Of a stretch of 64,000 bases of DNA, positions 56,759 through 64,000 are shown in pieces; positions within the stretch are counted from its first letter, which is position 1; each line of letters opens with the position of its first letter. This DNA is from Psychrobacter immobilis (lineage in GTDB: Bacteria > Pseudomonadota > Gammaproteobacteria > Pseudomonadales > Moraxellaceae), in NCBI GenBank assembly GCA_904846265.1, contig CAJHAA010000015.1:18451-82450 (forward strand), given 5' to 3'. The translations under genes were made by a program, and so were the position numbers. The notes under the pieces were generated by a model. The model did not search any database, was not told the origin of the DNA, and saw only the letters and a list, made by a program, of their open reading frames with translations.

Positions 56759-59053
56759 CTAGCTTTTCTTACTTGCGCCTTTACTACGGCTGCCAGTCTT
56801 TTTAGCGGGGCTTCTTCTATCAGTACTTTTCTTATCAGTGCCTTTCTTAGAAGGCGCGCTCTTCGTTTGATTCATTTCACTAGATTGCAATTTGGCTTTT
56901 AAATCAAAGTCAATTTGTAGCAGATCCATATTGACGCCAGCAACTTTCACTTTAACGCGATCGCCCAGTCCGAACAATGTCCCTTTGTCTTTACCAATCA
57001 GCTGTTGTTGCTGCTCATCGTAAACAAAGAAGTCATCACCGACATTAGAGATGTGAACCAAACCATCGATATATAAGTCAGTCAAGGTGACAAACAAACC
57101 GAAGCTTGTGACTGTAGTAACCACACCGTCGAACTCTTCACCAACATGATCTTTCATATAGTGACACTTGAGCCAAGACTCTACATAGCGTGAGGCTTTT
57201 TCGGCACGGCGCTCAGTATCTGAGGTTTGCGTACCAGCCGCTTCGAGAGAAAAGTCCATCACTGGCTGCTGAGTATTGGTCACTTTTGCTTTGATGGCAC
57301 GATGCAGCATTAAATCAGGGTAACGACGAATCGGCGAGGTGAAGTGGCTATATTCGTCATAAGCTAGCCCAAAGTGACCGATATTGTCAGGTGCATAATT
57401 TGCTTGCATCATTGAGCGCAACAGCATGCTGTGGATACTAATCGCATCGGGTCTGTCTTTGGTGGCTTCAATAATGCGCTGATAATCGGCTTGCGTTGGA
57501 TTTTCTTCTGGGAAGCTTAAACCAAAGTTCTTTGCGTATTCGTGAATACGCATTGATTTTTCGCCATCAGGTTTGTCATGGTTACGATATAAGACAGGAA
57601 GCTCATGCTTGAGTGCAAAGTTCGCTGCACAAGTATTGGCCAGCAGCATACATTCTTCAATGAGTTTTTGAGCATCACCGCGAGTACGCGGTAGGATTGC
57701 TTCGATACCACCTTTCTCATTAAACTTAATGTAGGTCTCAACTGTTTCGAACTCCATTGCATGGCGCTCTTCACGCTTTTTCAGCAGTAGCTCATACAAT
57801 TGATGTAAGGTATCGACAGATTTTTTGACGTCTTTATTACCCGTGATTGAGGTAGGTACGCTCTTATCTTCTGGGTTCTCAAGATAAGCGTTTACTTGAT
57901 TATATGTTAAACGTGCTTGTGAGTGCATGACAGCAGGATAGAACTCATAACCAGTCACTTTGCCTGCCCGCGATATTTTGATATCGGCGACCATACAAAG
58001 ACGATCACGGTCAGGATTCAATGAACACAGACCATTAGAGAGTACTTCAGGCAACATTGGAATCACACGATGCGGGAAATATACGGACGTACCGCGCTCG
58101 TAGGCATCTTTATCAAGTGGCGAGTTTGGTGTAACGTAATAACTGACATCCGCAATCGCAACTAAGACACGATAGTTGCCACCAGAGCGTTTTTCGGCAA
58201 ATACGGCATCATCAAAATCACGTGCATCTTCACCATCGATAGTCACCAACGGCAAATCACGCAAATCTTTACGACCTTTTAAATCTTTTTCAGTCGGCTC
58301 TTGATAATCGTTGGCTTGCTTCAGTGCTGCTTCGCTAAAATCTGATGGGATGTCATAATTGAGTAAGGTGGTCTCAATAATCAGTTCGCGGTCATTGTCA
58401 TCAGACAGTACTTCGGTGATTTTACCCGTCGCAAATTCATGCTGATTGGGCCAATCAATAACATCAACCTTAACAGGAGAGCCTTGCTTGGCATTCAAAG
58501 CTTGTACATTTTCTTCAGTGACGGTAATCGGCTGGTGATTATTTGGACTACCAAGCTCGACACAGTAGCCGTCTTCATCACGTACTAATGTACCAATGAA
58601 GTTATTTTGACGACGTTCAACGACATCGACGATACGTCCTTCTGTGCGCCCGCGATTGTCTGTCGATGTACCGACTGCATCTACGGTATCACCGTTGAAA
58701 ACCCATCGCATTTGCTTTTCATGCAAAAACAAATCTGGCATATCGCTTAATAATACAAAGCCAAAGCCTTTAGGATGTGCAGACACTGTACCCCTGACGA
58801 CATCTTGCTTGGTCACTGTGCGATAGCGATAAGGACGACCGTCGCGATTTACCTGTCCATCACGTGCCATCGCTTTTAGGCGATTGCCTAAAGCGTCAAA
58901 CTGGTCTGGGTCATCAATATTAAAGGCTTTTGCCAATTGTTGATGCGTGACTTCACCATGCTCATTAATCGTACTGAGTATCAGTTCGCGACTAGGGATA
59001 GGATTGTCATATCTTTTTGCCTCACTTGAGGCGTTTGGATCGTTCCAACTCAT
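56759..59053 (-). CDS. rnr: RNase R, 3'-5' exoribonuclease
   Basis: 764 residues. An N-terminal HTH-like domain (about 20-70), cold-shock domains (about 75-230; KGFGFVLLSD, GRIVDVVERRQNNFIGTL), the RNB catalytic domain with DGEDARDFDDAVFAEK holding the metal aspartates, HFTSPIRRYPDLMLHRAI, then an S1 domain (about 640-720; FGLFVTLTDLYIDGLVHISN), and a basic tail (PSKKGTDKK...). It degrades structured RNA and helps rRNA quality control, of special use in cold-adapted bacteria. It is divergent from the TelA gene only by neighbourhood, on the same strand. Confidence 0.96.
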   Translation of the reverse strand: MSWNDPNASSEAKRYDNPIPSRELILSTINEHGEVTHQQLAKAFNIDDPDQFDALGNRLKAMARDGQVNRDGRPYRYRTVTKQDVVRGTVSAHPKGFGFVLLSDMPDLFLHEKQMRWVFNGDTVDAVGTSTDNRGRTEGRIVDVVERRQNNFIGTLVRDEDGYCVELGSPNNHQPITVTEENVQALNAKQGSPVKVDVIDWPNQHEFATGKITEVLSDDNDRELIIETTLLNYDIPSDFSEAALKQANDYQEPTEKDLKGRKDLRDLPLVTIDGEDARDFDDAVFAEKRSGGNYRVLVAIADVSYYVTPNSPLDKDAYERGTSVYFPHRVIPMLPEVLSNGLCSLNPDRDRLCMVADIKISRAGKVTGYEFYPAVMHSQARLTYNQVNAYLENPEDKSVPTSITGNKDVKKSVDTLHQLYELLLKKREERHAMEFETVETYIKFNEKGGIEAILPRTRGDAQKLIEECMLLANTCAANFALKHELPVLYRNHDKPDGEKSMRIHEYAKNFGLSFPEENPTQADYQRIIEATKDRPDAISIHSMLLRSMMQANYAPDNIGHFGLAYDEYSHFTSPIRRYPDLMLHRAIKAKVTNTQQPVMDFSLEAAGTQTSDTERRAEKASRYVESWLKCHYMKDHVGEEFDGVVTTVTSFGLFVTLTDLYIDGLVHISNVGDDFFVYDEQQQQLIGKDKGTLFGLGDRVKVKVAGVNMDLLQIDFDLKAKLQSSEMNQTKSAPSKKGTDKKSTDRRSPAKKTGSRSKGASKKS

Positions 59054-59195
59054 AAATTACCGTATCTATTTTTAAAATTATTAATAATGGCTATCTTAAC
59101 ACGAACGACGTTGCAATATCTTGCGTCAATTGTCTTAAGTGTATTTGGTAGCAGGAAGTGGCCACCCTTTAATAGGCAACAACTATTAAAACGAA

Positions 59196-60440
59196 TCAAA
59201 TGTCGATATCGACTGTACTTGATTTATTGGTTATCTTTTTACTGTCTATTTCTTTCGACACTTCTAATACTGTTGTTTGGTTAGACTTATCCAAGTATTT
59301 CTGAGCCTTATCGACTTCAGTAGTCAACGTATTGACCGTCTGTTTCATGTTCTCTAGCGCTTCAATTTTATAATTGCTAATCATATCCATCGTATCATAG
59401 ACGTTATTAAAAGCGTTTTGTAATTTATCAAGCTCAATGCTGCTACTGGTTGCTTGCTCATGGATTTCACCTGACTGACGTTTGAGCATCGCTGAGGTCG
59501 ATTCAATCAAGCTGCTGGTGGTTTTATTTAAAGCAGTAATTTGATCAAGTACCAGTTTTTGATTGGTCATTGCTTGGGCAACCACGACCGCTGTACGTAG
59601 TGCAGATACGGTGGTTGTGGTGGCTCGATCAACGCCTTTTATCAATTCTAAATTATTGCGGCGAATGGTATCGAGCGCTAAATAGCCTTGCACGTTCACG
59701 GCTAATTGGGTTAAAAAGTCGGTGTTTTTTTGACGCACATAAAACAACATCTCTTCTTTAATAATGCGTGCTTTTTCTGGGTCGATCGCTTCTATCGCAT
59801 AAACCTTTTGTTCTAACTGCTCATCAATTTTTTTGCCGACATAAACGTATTGACGTATGGATTGCATCAGCTCCCACATATTGACTTTTTCTTGCTCAAT
59901 CATCGCATTGTCTTTGAGCAGCTCATCCTTACCATTATATAGGCTGGTAACAACCGCATTAATATGCGACTGTGCAGATTCGTATTGACGGAAATAATCC
60001 TGTACTTTATTGCCAAATGGGATGAGACCGAATAGCTTACGCGAGCTGGTCAGCTCTTTTTTGCTCGGATCTAAATCTTCGACGATACCGCGCAACTCAG
60101 TCAATGACTTGGCGATAGGGGAATTATCAAACAAGCTGTCATTGAGACTTTTTGCGGGTAAGTCGAGCATACGATTAGATACTTGTGCAGATTCACGAAT
60201 CTCTTTGGTACCGAGATTATGAATCGATTGCACATTTTGCTGAAATTCAGCGCTGTGTACAGAATTATTAATCACATGATCAACAAAGGCATCGACCTTG
60301 GCATCAAGCTCTGGGATTTGGCTGTCATCCAATTTGACCATTTGATCTGCTTCGCTTTTTTGTATTTCTCTCACAGGTTCAGGCGCGGTTAGAGAAATAC
60401 TTGGCGTCGTTGCGTTTTCTGGTGGGGTCAATTCTTGCAT
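59196..60440 (-). CDS. TelA-family toxic anion resistance protein
   Basis: About 414 residues, PF05816/TelA-like. Long coiled coil from residue 100 to the end with the conserved GNKVQDYFRQYESAQSHINAV and VNMWELMQSIRQYVYVGKKID segments, DKARIIKEEMLFYVRQKNTDFLTQLAVNVQGYLALDTIRRNNLELIKGVDRATTTTVSALRTAVVVAQA in the centre written in pieces, and a variable tail. The family is named after tellurite resistance but its role is unclear. The start at 60440 (MQELTPPEN) follows AAGGA at good spacing; the frame extends 14 codons further up without support. Confidence 0.88.
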   Translation of the reverse strand: MQELTPPENATTPSISLTAPEPVREIQKSEADQMVKLDDSQIPELDAKVDAFVDHVINNSVHSAEFQQNVQSIHNLGTKEIRESAQVSNRMLDLPAKSLNDSLFDNSPIAKSLTELRGIVEDLDPSKKELTSSRKLFGLIPFGNKVQDYFRQYESAQSHINAVVTSLYNGKDELLKDNAMIEQEKVNMWELMQSIRQYVYVGKKIDEQLEQKVYAIEAIDPEKARIIKEEMLFYVRQKNTDFLTQLAVNVQGYLALDTIRRNNLELIKGVDRATTTTVSALRTAVVVAQAMTNQKLVLDQITALNKTTSSLIESTSAMLKRQSGEIHEQATSSSIELDKLQNAFNNVYDTMDMISNYKIEALENMKQTVNTLTTEVDKAQKYLDKSNQTTVLEVSKEIDSKKITNKSSTVDIDI

Positions 60441-60761
60441 GAAATTTCCTTCAATATTGGATAAAAGTAGTGTTTTTGTCAACGACTCTGATGGTCGTGA
60501 TATACGTTATTTTTATACACTTACTAGAAATTTTTAATAAATGCTGATTAGCAAATATAAAACAGACCTTTAGATTACCGCGTAATCAAATGGTTGAGAA
60601 GGTAGGTTTTGTAAAATAGAGTCAGCCAATTATATCTGACTAAACATATTTAAAAGAGATATGTATCTATGTACACAATAAAAAACCATCAATATCCCGC
60701 AGTATATTGATGGTTAAGGTTATACATATCTATATTGACTAACAGCCATCTAATAAACAGA
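60441..60761. other. Gap between TelA gene and infC terminator
   Basis: About 320 bases. It holds the infC terminator (60679-60716), the TelA promoter region and nothing else. In particular no rpmI-rplT. Confidence 0.6.
60679..60716 (-). terminator. Terminator after infC
   Basis: On the minus strand AACCATCAATAT, a loop ACTGCGGG, ATATTGATGGTT then TTTT. A 12-pair perfect stem, about 45 bp after the infC stop. Confidence 0.9.
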
Positions 60762-61283
60762 TTACTTTTTCTTAGTTGGCCCAAGCAGCATACCCATCTG
60801 ACGACCTTCCATCTTAGGATATTGCTCAACGTTAGCAATCTCAGCAGTATCTTCGATAATACGATCTAGCTGCTTGCGACCAATCTCTTGGTGCGCCATT
60901 TCACGGCCACGAAAGCGAATACTGATTTTAACTTTGTCTTGGTCTTCCAAAAAGCTGACGATTTTTTTCAGTTTAACCTGATAATCAGCTTCTTCAGTAC
61001 TAGGACGCAGCTTCATCTCTTTTAGCTGAGTTTGCTTTTGGTTCTTTTTAGCTTCTTTCGCTTTTTGCTTTTGATCATAGAGGAAATGCTTATAATCCAT
61101 GATTTTGCATACTGGCGGTTTGGCTTCAGGAACCAATTCGACCAAATCTAGACTGTCCTCACGTGCCGCTTTCATCGCGGTTTCGATATCGACCACGCCC
61201 ATCTGTTCGCCGTCTTCTTTAACGAGACGGACTTCTTTGGCTGTGATATCTTCGTTGATGTTCAAACGGTTTGACTGTTTAAT
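60762..61283 (-). CDS. infC: InfC, translation initiation factor IF-3, AUU start
   Basis: About 173 residues. IF-3 binds the 30S subunit and checks initiation. [17 protein letters not shown] and [18 protein letters not shown] at the N terminus, a lysine-rich linker ([13 protein letters not shown]), and the C domain with [38 protein letters not shown] and [12 protein letters not shown]. The start at 61283 is ATT: the 6 codons before the first in-frame TTG read I-K-Q-S-N-R, aligned to the family N terminus, and GAGGAG at 61292-61297 sits 8 bases upstream. AUU is the classic self-regulating start of infC. GAG GAG TAA is also the end of thrS. Confidence 0.95.
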   Translation of the reverse strand: MKQSNRLNINEDITAKEVRLVKEDGEQMGVVDIETAMKAAREDSLDLVELVPEAKPPVCKIMDYKHFLYDQKQKAKEAKKNQKQTQLKEMKLRPSTEEADYQVKLKKIVSFLEDQDKVKISIRFRGREMAHQEIGRKQLDRIIEDTAEIANVEQYPKMEGRQMGMLLGPTKKK

Positions 61284-61288
61284 AGGTA

Positions 61289-63223
61289 TTACTCCTCATC
61301 TGTTTTTGGGGTCTGTCGGCCTTTGTTGCTGACAGCGGTCTGTACTAATGTAATAAATTCTGGAACACTCATCACGCCAAGGTTTTCACCTTCGCGAGTA
61401 CGGACATTGACACTGCCCGATTCGACTTCTTTATCCCCTAATACTAGCATATAGGGAACGCGTTCTAATGTTTTCTCTCGTATCTTAAATCCAATCTTTT
61501 CGTTACGCAAGTCACTAATAGCTCGCAAACCTGACTTTTTGAGTTCGCTGACCACATTTTCACAAGCATCTGCCTGTTTATCAGTGATATTCATCACCAC
61601 CACTTGCTGCGGTGCTAGCCAAACGGGCATCCAACCAGCGTAGTTTTCAATCAAAATACCAATGAAGCGCTCGAATGAACCTAAGATGGCACGGTGCAAC
61701 ATAATAGGTACTTCGCGCTCGTTTTGCTCATTGACGAATTCGGCATCAAGGCGCTCAGGCATGTTTGGGTCAACCTGAATCGTACCGCACTGCCAGACGC
61801 GACCTAAAGAATCTTTTAAACTAAATTCAATCTTCGGACCATAAAATGCGCCTTCACCGGGCAGATAAGCCCAATCTAATCCTGAGCTATCTAATGCATC
61901 GGCTAAAGCTTTTTCGGCAAAATCCCAAGATTCATCGCTACCGACCCGTTTTTCAGGGCGAGTCGAGAGTTTCATAATGATATTATCAAAACCAAAGTCT
62001 TCATAAACGGCAAGAGTTAGCTTGATAAAGTCAGCGACTTCTTGCTGGATTTGTGACTGTGTACAGAAGATATGAGCATCATCTTGGGTAAAGCCGCGCA
62101 CGCGCATCAGACCATGTAGCGAACCTGATGGCTCGTTTCGATGGCATGAGCCAAACTCTGCCATACGTAATGGCAAATCACGGTAAGATTTTAGGCCTTG
62201 GTTAAAAACTTGCACGTGGCACGGGCAGTTCATCGGTTTTACCGCATAATCACGATTTTCACTGGCAGTCGTAAACATATTGGTAGCATAGTTGCCCCAA
62301 TGTCCAGAACGCTCCCACAGACTACGATCAACGATTTGCGGTGTTTTAATTTCTTCATAACCGTTATCGTGCTGTACTTTACGCATATACTGCTCAAGTA
62401 CTTGATATATCGTCCAACCATTCGCATGCCAAAACACCATACCCGGCGCTTGCTCTTGCATATGGAACAGATTTAACGCTTTACCAATTTTACGATGGTC
62501 ACGTTTTTCAGCTTCTTCGATACGCTGAATATAGGCTTTTAAATCTTTTTTATCCGCCCATGCTGTACCATAGATACGTTGCAGTTGCTCGTTCTTGGCA
62601 TCACCGCGCCAATATGCACCAGACATTTTGGTCAGTTTGAATACTTTTAAAAATCTGGTGTTCGGCACGTGTGGACCACGGCACATATCGACATATTCTT
62701 GATGATGATATAAGCCAAACGCTTCTTCGCCTGGCATATCATTAATCAGCTTAAGCTTATAGTCTTCACCACGTTCTTCAAAGATTTTAATGACTTCATC
62801 GCGTGGCGTCATTTTTTTGATAACGTCATAATCTTGCTTGATGAGTTCCATCATGCGTTTTTCAATGGCTGCCATATGCTCTGGTGTAAAGGGCGTTTCG
62901 CTATAGATGTCATAATAAAAACCATCATCGATAACGGGACCAATCACCATTTTTACATCAGGATATAACTGCTTAACCGCATGACCTAATAGGTGAGCAC
63001 AAGAATGGCGAATGATATCGACACCGTCATCATCTTTTGGTGTCACGATTTCAACTTTAGCATCATGAGCGATAGGGTCGTGCGCATCAACTAGATGACC
63101 ATCTACACGTCCGGCGACCGTTGCTTTAGCCAATCCTGCACCAATGCTTTGTGCCACTTCCATGACGGTGGTGCTACCTTCGAAGTTTTTTACGCTACCA
63201 TCGGGTAAAGTAATCGCTACCAT
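61289..63223 (-). CDS. thrS: ThrS, threonyl-tRNA synthetase
   Basis: 644 residues. N-terminal TGS domain ([16 protein letters not shown]..., about 1-62), the editing domain with [14 protein letters not shown] and the zinc/water histidines in this region and [11 protein letters not shown], then the class II core with [10 protein letters not shown] (zinc Cys), [27 protein letters not shown] (motif 2, written here from CHRNEPSGS) and the C-terminal anticodon domain. It starts at 63223 after AAGGTGA. The last codons GAG GAG TAA double as infC's ribosome binding site. Confidence 0.97.
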   Translation of the reverse strand: MVAITLPDGSVKNFEGSTTVMEVAQSIGAGLAKATVAGRVDGHLVDAHDPIAHDAKVEIVTPKDDDGVDIIRHSCAHLLGHAVKQLYPDVKMVIGPVIDDGFYYDIYSETPFTPEHMAAIEKRMMELIKQDYDVIKKMTPRDEVIKIFEERGEDYKLKLINDMPGEEAFGLYHHQEYVDMCRGPHVPNTRFLKVFKLTKMSGAYWRGDAKNEQLQRIYGTAWADKKDLKAYIQRIEEAEKRDHRKIGKALNLFHMQEQAPGMVFWHANGWTIYQVLEQYMRKVQHDNGYEEIKTPQIVDRSLWERSGHWGNYATNMFTTASENRDYAVKPMNCPCHVQVFNQGLKSYRDLPLRMAEFGSCHRNEPSGSLHGLMRVRGFTQDDAHIFCTQSQIQQEVADFIKLTLAVYEDFGFDNIIMKLSTRPEKRVGSDESWDFAEKALADALDSSGLDWAYLPGEGAFYGPKIEFSLKDSLGRVWQCGTIQVDPNMPERLDAEFVNEQNEREVPIMLHRAILGSFERFIGILIENYAGWMPVWLAPQQVVVMNITDKQADACENVVSELKKSGLRAISDLRNEKIGFKIREKTLERVPYMLVLGDKEVESGSVNVRTREGENLGVMSVPEFITLVQTAVSNKGRQTPKTDEE

Positions 63224-63779
63224 AATCTATTCACCTTTTTGCGTCCGTTGGCAGTGATGATTGCAACCATCAATCATATAACCGCAAGACTGCGTCAATT
63301 ATATCCAACTGCTATGATATGTTATAAGAGATAGATATCACTTAAAGGCAAAATTTCAAACAATCAACCGTTGAACAATCAAGGCTAATAAGAAATGCCA
63401 TTAAGCAATATTATAAAGTCAGCTATTATAGCAAAAACTGTGTATCAACACTAGATAGTAAGGGATTAGGTCGGCTTCTATATATAGATGCTATCTATAC
63501 GAATATCAAGAAGGGTAAATCATAGTTAAAGGACACAGCGAAGGCAATTATCAATAAGCAGATAAATATGTCAAAAAGTCAGTATAGAGCTTCAAAGTTT
63601 TAGCTTAAAGTAAGTTCTTAATGGCAACGCTATAGATGACAATTAATGAATATCGATAGATACTGTTTAAGGCTGAGTCATTATTTAAGCGAAATAAACA
63701 ACCACTGCCCTTAACCCATTGAAAACTATGCATTATTAAAAATCTTCTCAAATAAACCTAAAAACCTCTGATAAAGCGG
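63224..63779. other. AT-rich upstream region of thrS and the rrn-like promoters
   Basis: About 550 bases with no open frame of useful length and no recognised RNA or repeat. It contains the thrS promoter region on the minus strand and upstream (UP-like, AT-rich) DNA for the promoters at 63780 and 63892. No tRNA-like leader seen. Confidence 0.5.
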
Positions 63780-63807
63780 TTGACACCCCTGTCAGAATCT
63801 ATATAAT
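63780..63807 (+). promoter_or_regulatory. Strong sigma-70 promoter (P1-like)
   Basis: TTGACA at 63780-63785 and TATAAT at 63802-63807, both perfect consensus, spacer 16 bp. An AT-rich tract lies upstream. The region points out of the window to the right. Confidence 0.85.
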
Positions 63808-63891
63808 ACGCCCCACAGCAAAGGAAGCTAAGCAGTAAGTTAACCAACTTATTACTTAGATTACCAAGCTAAGACAAAACATAAAAAAGCT

Positions 63892-63919
63892 TGACAATTC
63901 AAATCATTATGATAAGATA
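63892..63919 (+). promoter_or_regulatory. Strong sigma-70 promoter (P2-like)
   Basis: TTGACA at 63892-63897 and TAAGAT at 63914-63919, spacer 16 bp, 112 bp after the first promoter. Followed by TAGTCGGCTCGC and a leader without an open frame. Tandem strong promoters 110 bp apart without a CDS is the usual design of rRNA operons; the 16S gene itself is not reached. Confidence 0.7.
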
Positions 63920-64000
63920 GTCGGCTCGCTAGATAGCTTGACCCGCAAGGGATTAAGGCTAAACAGCAAGAGAAATACCCTATATATCAGTTACTGGACG

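Noticed and set aside
63224..63779. Threonyl-tRNA leader or T-box upstream of thrS
   Set aside because: No T-box core motif or tRNA-like leader was seen, and such elements are not expected in gammaproteobacteria.
1..64000. CRISPR arrays, prophage structural genes or complete insertion sequences
   Set aside because: No regular direct repeats with spacers, no phage structural or integrase genes, and no transposase frame were found; only the two MITE copies.

Overview
The window looks like a chromosomal segment of a Moraxellaceae gammaproteobacterium, most likely Psychrobacter. This is inferred from moderately AT-rich DNA, the protein style of the housekeeping genes (DnaK, GrpE, HemN, NqrA-F, ThrS, RNase R), tandem membrane desaturases and small outer-membrane barrels. 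Most of it is ordinary core chromosome. No prophage, CRISPR array or intact insertion sequence is visible.

Region 1-9 kb: lipid and envelope genes with several duplications. Two membrane fatty-acid desaturases and two related small four-helix membrane proteins lie around a TIGR01777-type epimerase, followed by a DCC thiol-disulfide protein, two tandem membrane-anchored metallophosphoesterases and an HSL-type alpha/beta hydrolase. Two parS-like 14-mers lie near 2.9 kb.

Region 9-20 kb: grpE and dnaK, each with its own sigma-32-like promoter; bioF-bioC; three tandem paralogous outer-membrane barrel genes; an NfeD-stomatin pair; and a phytase-like esterase protein followed by the first copy of a ~171 bp MITE. 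Region 20-27.8 kb: hemN, a lipoprotein-type penicillin/AHL acylase, the ComM/YifB ATPase, gph and a DUF4385 gene.

Region 28-38 kb: the most accessory-looking part. A two-gene AT-rich operon (unknown 248-residue-frame protein plus an XRE/ImmA-type HTH-metalloprotease) with a repeated operator-like element lies against the 3' end of tRNA-Phe. It is followed by a PanZ-like acetyltransferase, the second MITE copy, hisB-hisH, several orphan secreted or membrane proteins and avtA.

Region 38-53 kb: the YbbP-YbbA-TesA cassette, a CynX-type MFS transporter, then the complete sodium-pumping NADH:quinone oxidoreductase locus. nqrABCDEF is on the minus strand; after a terminator come a short-chain dehydrogenase gene, apbE (FMN transferase that flavinylates NqrB and NqrC) and nqrM (iron-site maturation). 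A gene-free stretch of about 1.1 kb separates nqrA from hisA.

Region 53-64 kb: hisA, a BON-domain mechanosensitive channel, rnr, a TelA-family gene, and thrS-infC. infC uses an AUU start whose Shine-Dalgarno is the last codons of thrS, and it ends in a terminator without the usual rpmI-rplT. The last 250 bases carry two strong tandem sigma-70 promoters pointing out of the window, which resemble an rRNA-operon promoter region.
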